The notes under the pieces are model-generated. The model saw only the letters and a list, made by a program, of their open reading frames with translations. It did no database searches and had not been told where the DNA came from. Of a stretch of DNA of 64,000 nucleotides, positions 43,170-51,359 are shown one piece after another (positions within the stretch are counted from its first letter, which is position 1; every line of letters starts with the position of its first letter). A program made the position numbers and the translations under genes. The DNA is taken from positions 1-64,000 of the forward strand of contig JBJEFI010000002.1 of assembly GCA_051873875.1 (NCBI GenBank), in the 5' to 3' direction. This stretch comes from JBJEFI01 sp051873875 (GTDB taxonomy: Bacteria > Bacillota > Bacilli > Bacillales > Bacillaceae_G).

Positions 43170-43661
43170 GTGGACATTATCGAGTTGTTCCGTATGCAAA
43201 GAGATTTAGACGATAAGATTTTTAATCGTTGCAACATTAATCGTAAGGAAGTTGTTAAGGATAAAACATTAGCGTTGTTAGTTGAAGTTGGAAAGATTGC
43301 GGCAACAACACGTTGTTTTACGTATTGGAAGGAACAATCGCCAATCGAAAAGAAAGAAATGTTGGCTAACTACGTAGATGGATTACACTTTTTATTATCA
43401 ATTGGAATTGATTTAGCAGTAGATCGTCATTTTTTATGTAATCAATGTGTAGGTGCAAGCAAATCAGAAGTAGAAAAATTTCTTGATGTGTATGCGAAGA
43501 TTGTACGTTTTGGGCAGCAACCTTCCATTACGAATTATATGGACATGATGAAAAATTATTTACGTCTTGGAGAAATGTTAAAGCTATTACCAAGTGAAAT
43601 TGAAGAAGGTTATATGCAAAAAAACCAATTAAATAAAGAACGTGAAAAGTGCGGTGCGTAG
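43170..43661 (+). CDS. dUTP diphosphatase, all-alpha (dimeric) type
   Basis: A 163-residue helical protein resembling the MazG-like dimeric dUTPases. The core is ALLVEVGKIAATTRCFTYWK (about 38-57), where E40/E-type and W-K residues recur in the family, followed by NYVDGLHFLLSIG with the metal-binding Asp. Such enzymes hydrolyse dUTP to dUMP, keeping uracil out of DNA. The start is GTG with GGGGG eight bases before. It follows the ribosomal operon as a separate transcription unit. Confidence 0.8.
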   Translation: MDIIELFRMQRDLDDKIFNRCNINRKEVVKDKTLALLVEVGKIAATTRCFTYWKEQSPIEKKEMLANYVDGLHFLLSIGIDLAVDRHFLCNQCVGASKSEVEKFLDVYAKIVRFGQQPSITNYMDMMKNYLRLGEMLKLLPSEIEEGYMQKNQLNKEREKCGA

Positions 43662-43667
43662 CGGTAA

Positions 43668-43705
43668 ATAGACACATGTTAATGTGTCTATTTTTGTTTT
43701 TATTT
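43668..43705 (+). terminator. Terminator after the dUTPase gene
   Basis: ATAGACACAT (43668-43677) pairs with ATGTGTCTAT over a GTTA loop, followed by T-rich sequence. Confidence 0.85.
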
Positions 43706-43823
43706 TAATGGCTGGTAAATAAATGCATAAGGATAGGACTTTTACTATGTATGTATTTGTAACAATCTTATTAATCGTCTATAATATTTAGTAAAACATA
43801 CTATTGGATAAGGGGATTACATA

Positions 43824-44909
43824 ATGTCAAATTTAGATCAAACATTGCAAATGATTAAAGATTTAACAGATGCAAAAGGTGCTTCGGGCTTTGAAGCAGA
43901 ACCACGTAAGGTGATGCGTAAGTATATTGAACCTTATGCAAGTGAAATGGTAACAGATGGTTTAGGTAGCTTAATTGCTAAAAAAGTTGGGGATGAAAAT
44001 GGTCCGAAGATTATGGTTGCAGGACATTTAGACGAAGTTGGATTTATGATTACACAAATTGATGACAAAGGATTTTTACGTTTCCAAACAATTGGTGGCT
44101 GGTGGTCACAAGTAATGCTAGCTCAACGAGTGACAGTTGTAACAAAAGATGGGGATATTACAGGTGTTATTGGTTCAAAACCACCACATGTATTACCAAT
44201 AGAAGCTCGTAAAAAACCAGCAGATATCAAAGATATGTTTATTGATATTGGTGCATCAAGCAAGGAAGAAGCAATGGAGTGGGGCGTTCGTCCTGGTGAC
44301 CAAGTTGTACCATACTTTGAATTCCAAGTAATGAAAAATGAAAAATTATTATTAGCAAAAGCATTTGATAATCGAATCGGTTGTGCGATTGCGATTGAAG
44401 TATTACGCCGTCTTCAAGGTCAAAATCATCCTAACATTGTATACGGTGTAGGAACAGTACAAGAAGAAGTAGGTCTTCGTGGAGCAAAAACAGCGGCAAA
44501 TGTTATCGCACCAGATATCGCTTTAACAGTTGATGTTGGGATTGCAGGAGACACACCTGGTATTACATCGAAAGAAGCGACTGGAAAACTAGGAGCAGGT
44601 CCACAAATTATTCTTTATGATGCATCTATGGTTGGACATAAAGGATTACGTGACTTTGTAACAGGTGTAGCAGATGAACATAATATTCCGTATCAATATG
44701 ATTCAATCCCAGGAGGCGGTACAGATTCAGGTTCTATCCATATTGCTGTAAATGGTGTACCAGCTTTGTCAATTGGTCTTGCAACACGTTATATTCACTC
44801 ACATTCATCTATTTTACATCGTGATGATTTTGAGTATACAGTTAGCTTAATTGTTGAAGTTATTAAACGTTTAGATCGTCAAACAGTAGATCAAATTACG
44901 TTTGATTAA
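43824..44909 (+). CDS. ysdC: M42-family aminopeptidase YsdC
   Basis: A 361-residue metallopeptidase of the M42 (glutamyl aminopeptidase / endoglucanase-like) family forming large oligomers. Zinc ligands and catalytic residues are visible: AGHLDEVGFMI (His, Asp), KAFDNRIGC (Asp), TVQEEVGLRGA (catalytic Glu pair), TVDVG (Asp) and TRYIHSHSSI (His). AAGGGGATT precedes the ATG. Confidence 0.93.
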   Translation: MSNLDQTLQMIKDLTDAKGASGFEAEPRKVMRKYIEPYASEMVTDGLGSLIAKKVGDENGPKIMVAGHLDEVGFMITQIDDKGFLRFQTIGGWWSQVMLAQRVTVVTKDGDITGVIGSKPPHVLPIEARKKPADIKDMFIDIGASSKEEAMEWGVRPGDQVVPYFEFQVMKNEKLLLAKAFDNRIGCAIAIEVLRRLQGQNHPNIVYGVGTVQEEVGLRGAKTAANVIAPDIALTVDVGIAGDTPGITSKEATGKLGAGPQIILYDASMVGHKGLRDFVTGVADEHNIPYQYDSIPGGGTDSGSIHIAVNGVPALSIGLATRYIHSHSSILHRDDFEYTVSLIVEVIKRLDRQTVDQITFD

Positions 44910-44910
44910 T

Positions 44911-44952
44911 AAAAATCCCACCAAGCTATCTATTAGCTTGGTGGGATTTTTT
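44911..44952. terminator. Bidirectional terminator between ysdC and sspI
   Basis: AAAATCCCACCAAGCTA pairs exactly with TAGCTTGGTGGGATTTT over a 5-nt loop; A and T flanks suit both convergent genes. Confidence 0.92.
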
Positions 44953-45160
44953 ATTGCTTTACGCCACTTTCTAACGTACTTAACATGTCATTTTTTTGTT
45001 GTTCATTTGAGTTTTGCCAAATCACTTCGAATAAATATCCTAATCCTGGAAGCATTTTTTCTTCACCGTTTGAAATAGCATCTACAATGGTTGCTTTTAA
45101 TTCATCTTGGCTATTTCCTGTAATATTTGCTTTTACAGCAGCACGAATATTGAAATCCAT
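44951..45160 (-). CDS. sspI: Small acid-soluble spore protein SspI
   Basis: A 69-residue minor SASP, starting MDFNIRAAVKANI and containing LPGLGYLFEVIWQN as in SspI. These proteins are made in the forespore late in sporulation under SigG. A CATATTA at 45175-45181 on the reverse strand, upstream of the ribosome site GAGGTGG, resembles a SigG -10 box but I see no clear -35. It is direct evidence that the organism makes endospores. Confidence 0.93.
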   Translation of the reverse strand: MDFNIRAAVKANITGNSQDELKATIVDAISNGEEKMLPGLGYLFEVIWQNSNEQQKNDMLSTLESGVKQ

Positions 45161-45197
45161 TTAGTCCACCTCGATAATATGTAGAGTAATAGGGGGA

Positions 45198-45224
45198 GAC
45201 ACGAGTGGCACAAATACTCGTGTC
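45198..45224. repeat. Perfect 9-bp inverted repeat between sspI and ysgA
   Basis: GACACGAGT (45198-45206) and ACTCGTGTC (45216-45224) are exact reverse complements around a 9-bp spacer. There is no T run on either strand, so it is not a standard terminator. Confidence 0.55.
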
Positions 45225-45350
45225 TATAAAGGTATGAGTGCAGAATGAGAAAACATTCTACATCTGTATTGTATACGGACGTTGCAAAAAATATGCGGAC
45301 TCGTTACAATGTTTATCATACATAGTTATAGCGCACGAAAGGAAGAGAAG

Positions 45351-46091
45351 ATGAAACGCATCGATTCAAATCAAAATCCAAAGATAAAAGGTTGGAAAAA
45401 ACTTTTAACAAAAAAAGAACGTGAAAAAACAGGTTTATTTTTAATTGAAGGACATCATTTAATTGAAGAAGCATTAAAGCATGATATTGTAGACTGCATT
45501 ATTATGTCAGAAGAAACAAAGACGATAAAAGCTGCGGATAACGTAGAGGTTTATTTAGTACCTACAAATGTTGTCAAAGAGTTAAGTGAAACAGAGTCCC
45601 CACAAGGTATCGTAGCTGTATGCCGTAAGCAACAGTGGGATGGTGCTTTTGAAAAAGGTCGCTATCTATTAATTGATGCTGTACAAGATCCAGGAAACGT
45701 TGGAACAATGATTCGTACAGCAGATGCAGCTGGATTTGATGGAGTTGTATTAGGGAATGGGTGTGTAGACCAGTATAATAGTAAAGTTATTCGAGCAACA
45801 CAAGGCTCACTTTTCCATATTCCTGTTATCAAACGAGATTTAGAAGATGTTATGAATGAAATGCAAAGCAATGGCATTGCTGTTTATGGAACAGCTTTAG
45901 AAAATGCAGTTTCTTATAAGGAAGTAGAAAAGACAGACAATGTGGCACTACTCGTTGGAAATGAAGGAAGTGGTGTAAATCCAGCCTTATTAGTACGTAC
46001 GACTCAAAATCTATATATTCCAATTCACGGTGGTGCAGAGTCATTAAATGTTGCAGTAGCAGCAGGAATCTTACTTTACGCTTTAAGATAA
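45351..46091 (+). CDS. ysgA: TrmH/SpoU-family RNA 2'-O-methyltransferase YsgA
   Basis: A 246-residue SPOUT methyltransferase. An N-terminal substrate-binding domain (about 1-95, with FLIEGHHLIEEAL) precedes the knotted catalytic domain with motif 1 DPGNVGTMIRTADAAGFDGV (Arg active residue), motif 2 LLVGNEGSGV and motif 3 IPIHGGAESLNVAVAA. The rRNA target is not determined. GAAAGGAAGAG precedes ATG 45351; the longer frame to 45282 has no ribosome site. Confidence 0.9.
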   Translation: MKRIDSNQNPKIKGWKKLLTKKEREKTGLFLIEGHHLIEEALKHDIVDCIIMSEETKTIKAADNVEVYLVPTNVVKELSETESPQGIVAVCRKQQWDGAFEKGRYLLIDAVQDPGNVGTMIRTADAAGFDGVVLGNGCVDQYNSKVIRATQGSLFHIPVIKRDLEDVMNEMQSNGIAVYGTALENAVSYKEVEKTDNVALLVGNEGSGVNPALLVRTTQNLYIPIHGGAESLNVAVAAGILLYALR

Positions 46092-46242
46092 TAAGGCCAA
46101 ACTTTTATTAGTAGCGACTTTTTTCTTACAATTAACGTCCATTTTCATATGGAGTTTTTAGGATTAATTTAGATGGATAAAATTGTAGAAGGACAGTTGC
46201 GAAATAGATAAAACATGACTATAATAGAGAAAGTTACATATT

Positions 46243-46487
46243 GACAAAGCGATGATGGAGAGTAGTAGTAAATAAACCGCTATGTAGGGAGAATGTGTCG
46301 TGACTGCAAGCACATTTATAGTAGGGATTTATGAATTCACTCTTGAGCAGACGCCAGGACCACACTTGTGTAAAGGCGATCCGGTTTTATTAACCGTTAT
46401 GGAAATGAAGTGATAGATGTGTATATATCTATAACTAGGGTGGTAACGCGACTATAACTCGTCCCTTTTTGAGGGAGGAGTTTTTTT
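46243..46487 (+). promoter_or_regulatory. T-box riboswitch (phenylalanyl) upstream of pheST
   Basis: The T-box AGGGTGGTAACGCG is at 46437-46450. The specifier context ATGAATTCACTCTTGAGCAG holds TTC, a phenylalanine codon. The terminator ACTCGTCCCT with AGGGAGGAGT and seven T ends at 46487. Uncharged tRNA-Phe would stabilise the antiterminator and turn on pheST. Confidence 0.93.
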
Positions 46488-46516
46488 ATTTTCTAAAAGT
46501 TAAAGGAGGAAGTATC

Positions 46517-47551
46517 ATGCAAGAGCGTTTAAAACAATTAGAGACAGAAGCATTGAATTTAATTGAAAATGCAAGTGATATGAAGGCACTAAATGATGTG
46601 CGTGTTGCTTATTTAGGCAAAAAAGGACCAATTACAGAAGTTTTAAAAGGAATGGGTGCATTACCAGCAGAAGAGCGTCCGAAAATGGGTGCTGTTGTCA
46701 ATGAGGTACGTGCCGCAATTACGGCTAAAATTGAAGAAAAACAAGCTTACTTAGAAGAAAAAGCAATCGCTGAAAAATTAGCGAAAGAAACGATTGATGT
46801 AACATTACCAGGTCGTCCAGTAATCGCAGGTGCGACACATCCATTAACGGCAATCGTTGAAGAAGTAGAAGATTTATTTGTTGGGATGGGCTATGAAGTA
46901 GCAGAAGGTCCAGAAGTAGAGAAGGACTATTATAACTTTGAGGCATTAAACTTACCACAAGGTCACCCAGCTCGTGATATGCAAGATTCTTTCTATATTA
47001 CAGAAGAACTGTTAATGCGTACACATACATCACCAGTACAAGCTCGTACAATGGAAGCAAATGTAGAAAAAGGACCAATTAAAATTATTTGTCCAGGGAA
47101 AGTATTCCGTCGTGATAATGATGATGCAACACATTCCCATCAATTTATGCAAATTGAAGGCCTTGTTATTGGCGAAAACATTCGCATGAGTGATTTAAAA
47201 GGAACGCTTCAAGTATTCGCTCGCAAAATGTTTGGTGAAGATCGTGAAATTCGTTTACGCCCAAGTTTCTTCCCATTCACAGAGCCATCTGTTGAAGTAG
47301 ATGTATCTTGTATGATGTGTAACGGAAAAGGTTGTAGCACGTGTAAACAAACTGGCTGGATTGAAGTATTAGGTGCTGGGATGGTTCATCCAAACGTACT
47401 TGAAATGGCTGGTTATGACAGCAAGAAATACCGTGGTTTTGCCTTTGGTATTGGTGTAGAGCGTATTGCTATGTTACGTTATGGCGTTGATGATATTCGT
47501 CATTTCTATACAAATGATGTTCGATTCTTACAACAGTTCAATCGTAAATAA
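46517..47551 (+). CDS. pheS: Phenylalanyl-tRNA synthetase alpha subunit
   Basis: The 344-residue alpha subunit carries the catalytic site. An N-terminal coiled-coil arm (about 1-85) is followed by the class II core: THPLTAIVEEVEDLF, motif 2 FRRDNDDATHSHQF and motif 3 GFAFGIGVERIAML, plus the cysteine-rich CMMCNGKGCSTCKQTGW insertion common in Firmicutes. AAAGGAGGAAG precedes ATG 46517; the frame is open to 46469 through the terminator stem. Confidence 0.96.
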   Translation: MQERLKQLETEALNLIENASDMKALNDVRVAYLGKKGPITEVLKGMGALPAEERPKMGAVVNEVRAAITAKIEEKQAYLEEKAIAEKLAKETIDVTLPGRPVIAGATHPLTAIVEEVEDLFVGMGYEVAEGPEVEKDYYNFEALNLPQGHPARDMQDSFYITEELLMRTHTSPVQARTMEANVEKGPIKIICPGKVFRRDNDDATHSHQFMQIEGLVIGENIRMSDLKGTLQVFARKMFGEDREIRLRPSFFPFTEPSVEVDVSCMMCNGKGCSTCKQTGWIEVLGAGMVHPNVLEMAGYDSKKYRGFAFGIGVERIAMLRYGVDDIRHFYTNDVRFLQQFNRK

Positions 47552-47569
47552 GGAAAGGAGAGAGAAAAA

Positions 47570-49987
47570 ATGTTTGTATCATATCGTTGGTTACAAGAAT
47601 ATGTGAATATAGATGTTACACCTGCTGACTTAGCGGAAAAAATTACACGTGCAGGTATTGAAGTAGAAGCAGTGGAGGATATGAGCCGTAATATTACTGG
47701 CGTTGTTGTTGGTTATGTTGTAGAACGTGAAAAACATCCTCAAGCAGATAAATTAAGTGTATGTAAAGTGGACGTTGGCGCAGAAGAATTATTACAAATT
47801 GTCTGTGGTGCTAAAAACGTAGCACAAGGTCAAAAAGTACCGGTAGCAACAGTTGGTGCCGTATTACCAGGTAACTTCAAAATTAAAAAAGCAAAGCTTC
47901 GTGGTGAATTATCACAAGGGATGATTTGTTCGTTATCTGAATTAGGAGTAGAGTCTAAATTAGTAGCGAAAGAATACGCGGAAGGAATTTATGTATTCCC
48001 AAGTGATACACCAGTTGGGATGAATGCACTTGAAGCATTACACATGAATGACCATGTTTTAGAATTAAGCTTAACACCAAACCGTGCGGATGCAATGAAC
48101 ATGCTTGGTGTAGCATATGAAGTAGCTGCGATTTTAGGTGGCGAAGTGAAAAAGCCAGAGATTTCTTATAAAGAAGGAAATGGCACAACAAGTGACTACA
48201 TTTCAATTCGTGTAGAAGCACCAAAAGAAAACCCATTATATATTGCCAAAGTGGTGAAGAACGTTGAAATTAAAGAATCACCATTATGGTTACAAGCTCG
48301 TTTAATGGCTGCAGGTGTTCGTCCAATTAACAATATCGTAGACGTGACAAACTACGTATTAATGGAATATGGTCAACCGTTACATGCTTTTGACTATGAT
48401 AAATTAAATAGCAAAGAAATCGTTGTTCGTCTTGCTCATGAAGATGAAAAAATTAAAACGTTAGACGATCAAGAGCGTACATTAAAGCCACACCACTTAG
48501 TTATTACAAATGGCAAAGAAGCAGTGGCAGTAGCTGGTGTAATGGGTGGTGCAAACTCTGAAGTAGATAACGATACAAAAAATGTTTTAATCGAATCAGC
48601 AGTATTTGCTCCATTAACTGTTCGTATTGGTTCAAAAGATTTAGGATTACGTAGTGAATCAAGTGCTCGTTTTGAAAAAGGAATTGACCATAATCGTACG
48701 AAAGAAGCAGTAGAGCGTGCGGCTGCATTAATGGCTAGCTTAGGTGGCGAAAATGTAGAAGTAATGGACGGCGTTGTGGAAGTAAACAATTTAGAAACAG
48801 AAGCAACAGTTGTTACAGCGACAGCTGACCGTATTAACGATATTTTAGGTACAAATGTATCTGTTACAGAAATGGCTGATATCTTCGCTCGTTTAGGTTT
48901 TGAAGCAACAGAAGATAATGGTACATTCCATGTGACAATTCCAACTCGTCGTGGCGATATTACAATTGTAGAAGATTTAGCAGAAGAAGTTGGACGTATG
49001 TATGGATATGACAATATTCCTGTTACATTACCAGTTGTAGAAGCAACGCCTGGGCGCTTAACAGACTATCAAATAAAACGTCGCCAAGTTCGTCGTTTCT
49101 TAGAAGGTGCTGGTATGCATGAAGCAGTGACATACTCACTAACAAGTGCATCAAAAGCGACTCGTTATAGTCTAGAAGGCGCAAATGGACATCCAGTATC
49201 ATTAGCAATGCCAATGAGTGAAGAGCGTAGTCAATTACGTTTAAGCTTAATTCCACATTTACTAGATGCATTATCTTACAATGTGGCTCGTAAAAATGAT
49301 GATGTTTCTTTATACGAAATTGGTTCAGTGTTCTTGCCAAATGGAGAAAATGAACTTCCAACAGAAATTCAACACGTTGCTGGTGCCGTAACTGGTCTTG
49401 TTTTAAATAATACATGGCAGGGTGAGAAAAAAGCAGTTGATTTCTACGTTGTAAAAGGAATTGTGGATGGTTTAATGGCGAAATTTGGTCTAACTGTTTC
49501 TTACAAAGCAGCTCAAAAAGATGGTATGCATCCAGGACGTACAGCAGCTATTATGCATAATGATAAAGAAATTGGTTTCATTGGGGCTATTCATCCAGAA
49601 GTGCAAAAAGAGATGGATTTAAAAGAAACGTATGTATTTGAAATTGCATTACCAGCAATTATTGATGCAAGCGTAGAAGAAGTTCGTTATACCCAAATTC
49701 CACGTTTCCCATCAATGACTCGCGATATGGCATTAGTTGTTGATCGTGACATTCCAGCTGGAGACATTGCAACAGCAATCTTAACTGCAGGTGGCAAATT
49801 ATTAAAAGACGTTCGCGTATTCGATTTATACCAAGGTGATAAAATGGAAGAAGGTAAGAAATCACTTGCATTCTCATTACGTTACTTTGATGCAGAGCGT
49901 ACGTTAACAGATGAAGAAGTAACGAATGCTCATAATAAAGTGTTAAAAGCAGTAGAAGAGCAATTTAACGCTGTATTACGTGGTTAA
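47570..49987 (+). CDS. pheT: Phenylalanyl-tRNA synthetase beta subunit
   Basis: The 805-residue beta subunit has, in order, the tRNA-binding EMAP-like OB fold (about 40-155, CGAKNVAQGQKVPVA), B3/B4 editing domain (about 210-385, INNIVDVTNYVLMEYGQPLH in part), B5 (about 405-480) and the C-terminal ferredoxin-fold anticodon-binding domain (about 710-805, FPSMTRDMALVVD). The editing domain clears mischarged tyrosine. It is 18 bp after pheS, in one operon. Confidence 0.96.
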   Translation: MFVSYRWLQEYVNIDVTPADLAEKITRAGIEVEAVEDMSRNITGVVVGYVVEREKHPQADKLSVCKVDVGAEELLQIVCGAKNVAQGQKVPVATVGAVLPGNFKIKKAKLRGELSQGMICSLSELGVESKLVAKEYAEGIYVFPSDTPVGMNALEALHMNDHVLELSLTPNRADAMNMLGVAYEVAAILGGEVKKPEISYKEGNGTTSDYISIRVEAPKENPLYIAKVVKNVEIKESPLWLQARLMAAGVRPINNIVDVTNYVLMEYGQPLHAFDYDKLNSKEIVVRLAHEDEKIKTLDDQERTLKPHHLVITNGKEAVAVAGVMGGANSEVDNDTKNVLIESAVFAPLTVRIGSKDLGLRSESSARFEKGIDHNRTKEAVERAAALMASLGGENVEVMDGVVEVNNLETEATVVTATADRINDILGTNVSVTEMADIFARLGFEATEDNGTFHVTIPTRRGDITIVEDLAEEVGRMYGYDNIPVTLPVVEATPGRLTDYQIKRRQVRRFLEGAGMHEAVTYSLTSASKATRYSLEGANGHPVSLAMPMSEERSQLRLSLIPHLLDALSYNVARKNDDVSLYEIGSVFLPNGENELPTEIQHVAGAVTGLVLNNTWQGEKKAVDFYVVKGIVDGLMAKFGLTVSYKAAQKDGMHPGRTAAIMHNDKEIGFIGAIHPEVQKEMDLKETYVFEIALPAIIDASVEEVRYTQIPRFPSMTRDMALVVDRDIPAGDIATAILTAGGKLLKDVRVFDLYQGDKMEEGKKSLAFSLRYFDAERTLTDEEVTNAHNKVLKAVEEQFNAVLRG

Positions 49988-49994
49988 ATAAAAG

Positions 49995-50026
49995 AAAATC
50001 CGTAGCCAACTGGTTACGGATTTTTT
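49995..50026. terminator. Bidirectional terminator after pheT
   Basis: AAAATCCGTA-GCCA pairs with TGGT-TACGGATTTT over a short loop, with A and T flanks. Confidence 0.85.
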
Positions 50027-50669
50027 ATTTGTATAATTTTATTGAAAGAAAGCCAAGTAGGAGGATGATAGGAAGGCCAATATAGAGTGGGAGTGAAAAT
50101 AGGATAACTTCCTTAGTAGCAATAATTGTTTTGCATATAGCTCCAATAAATGAAATAACGAGTACTGCTATAAATTTATGTGCGTAGTTTCCTTTAAAAG
50201 CTGTTTGACCAATATATTTAACGACAATAAGTCCGATTAATACGAATAAAAATGTAAGTACAAGTGTATCTAAATAAATATGGGCAGTTAGCCAATCTTG
50301 TTTGCTCATAAAAATGGCTGGTAATTGGTTAAAAAGATAATCAAGTCCAAATATAATTAAAAATACCTTAATAACAATGGAAAGGTGTTCATGTATCCTT
50401 CTTTTGATATTTGATTTGCCATTTGCTGCAATCATTTCATCGCAAAACTTTTGGAGGTCATCTCCAAAAATATCAGTGGCACTTTCACCACGATGTTGAG
50501 CGGCTAGTAGCATTTCTAATACATCATCAATTAATTCTTCTGCTTCCCTTTCTGATAGGTTGCTACTACGCAAATAGACCACAATATTTTCATAAGCCTT
50601 GTCATTTCCATCATTTAATTGCAGAGATAGCTTATAATGTCTGAGTATCATTTCATTTAACGTTGCCAT
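50025..50669 (-). CDS. DUF1129/DUF1048-like membrane protein paired with PadR
   Basis: A 214-residue protein. The soluble N-terminal half (about 1-90) has the helical pattern EAEELIDDVLEML ... ATDIFGDDLQKFCDEMI, seen in proteins encoded next to PadR regulators. Four hydrophobic helices follow (about 97-118, 127-150, 165-185, 190-210). Function unknown. In the unduplicated reading the PadR stop codon is 4 bp before its ATG, with AAAGGAG inside the end of padR, so the two are translationally coupled. Confidence 0.7.
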   Translation of the reverse strand: MATLNEMILRHYKLSLQLNDGNDKAYENIVVYLRSSNLSEREAEELIDDVLEMLLAAQHRGESATDIFGDDLQKFCDEMIAANGKSNIKRRIHEHLSIVIKVFLIIFGLDYLFNQLPAIFMSKQDWLTAHIYLDTLVLTFLFVLIGLIVVKYIGQTAFKGNYAHKFIAVLVISFIGAICKTIIATKEVILFSLPLYIGLPIILLLGFLSIKLYK

Positions 50670-50715
50670 TGTCTCACTCCTTTAATATGGTATAAACCGT
50701 CGTGCTTACTTCTTG
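50661..50715. repeat. 55-bp direct duplicate at the left edge of an assembly gap (copy at 50816-50870)
   Basis: Bases 50661-50715 are identical to 50816-50870, and the two copies directly abut the 100-N run. A match that ends exactly at both contig ends and is 55 bp long, a common assembler k-mer, is best read as an unmerged contig overlap rather than a biological repeat. Confidence 0.9.
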
Positions 50716-50815
50716 NNNNNNNNNNNNNNNNNNNNNNNNNNNNNNNNNNNNNNNNNNNNNNNNNNNNNNNNNNNNNNNNNNNNNNNNNNNNNNNNNNNNN
50801 NNNNNNNNNNNNNNN
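50716..50815. other. Assembly gap (100 N), probably spurious
   Basis: Exactly 100 N between two identical 55-bp contig ends. Collapsing the duplicate gives an intact padR-membrane protein pair with no missing sequence. Confidence 0.9.
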
Positions 50816-50828
50816 CGTTGCCATTGTC

Positions 50829-51149
50829 TCACTCCTTTAATATGGTATAAACCGTCGTGCTTACTTCTTGCCAATCTTGTTTAAAAAATGCTAACTCTTC
50901 TTTACCTTGTTCGGAAAGAGAATAATATTTACGCTTTGGTCCAAATGGAGAGGCTTTTTTTGTATGAAGAAGATGTCCATTTTTCTCTAGTCTTAATAAG
51001 AGGGGATAAATTGTTCCTTCTGTACAATCTTTAAAGCCAAAGTGGCGGAGCTTTTCAACAATTTCATAGCCGTATGTTTCATCATCATAGATAATTTGTA
51101 AAATACAACCTTCTAAAATACCTTTTAATAATTGGGAGCGATCACGCAA
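50829..51149 (-). CDS. PadR-family transcriptional regulator
   Basis: A 106-residue PadR s1-type regulator: GILEGCILQIIYDDETYGYEI (in part), the recognition segment TEGTIYPLLLRLEKNG and the wing PFGPKRKYYSLSEQGKEEL, then a dimerisation helix. It starts at TTG with AAAGGAGG upstream. PadR proteins usually repress the membrane protein gene encoded beside them, here the DUF1129-like gene, and their own operon through a site such as 51166-51211. Confidence 0.9.
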   Translation of the reverse strand: MRDRSQLLKGILEGCILQIIYDDETYGYEIVEKLRHFGFKDCTEGTIYPLLLRLEKNGHLLHTKKASPFGPKRKYYSLSEQGKEELAFFKQDWQEVSTTVYTILKE

Positions 51150-51165
51150 AAAAGATTCCTCCTTT

Positions 51166-51211
51166 CTACCTTGTTATGCAAGCTACTTAGGTACATTGTA
51201 TAACAAGGTAG
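51166..51211. promoter_or_regulatory. 12-bp inverted repeat upstream of padR (candidate operator)
   Basis: CTACCTTGTTAT (51166-51177) and ATAACAAGGTAG (51200-51211) are exact reverse complements with a 22-bp spacer, directly upstream of the padR ribosome site. The arm-to-arm distance (34 bp) could fit two dimers or a core promoter between them. Confidence 0.55.
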
Positions 51212-51359
51212 GGGGATAGGCAAGATAAAAAGGATTTATTTAAGGTAATTATTTGGAAAGGAATGGTTTGCTTATTCCATAAAGGAGAAAACTAGGGAAA
51301 AGGCGAACCTTATAAAGGAATAGGTTGTTGCCAATATAGTTAATGGAGAGGTGAACACG

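Noticed and set aside
48469..49014. 181-codon minus-strand open frame inside pheT
   Set aside because: Antisense shadow of strongly conserved pheT; composition is serine-rich reverse-complement sequence without ribosome site or family match.
50661..50870. 55-bp direct repeat as a possible att site or mobile-element duplication
   Set aside because: Both copies end exactly at the N run and lie inside one operon; an assembly overlap explains them better.
50674..50884. Reading frames on both strands running through the 100-N gap near padR
   Set aside because: They consist of the duplicated 55-bp contig ends joined by N; they are assembly artefacts.
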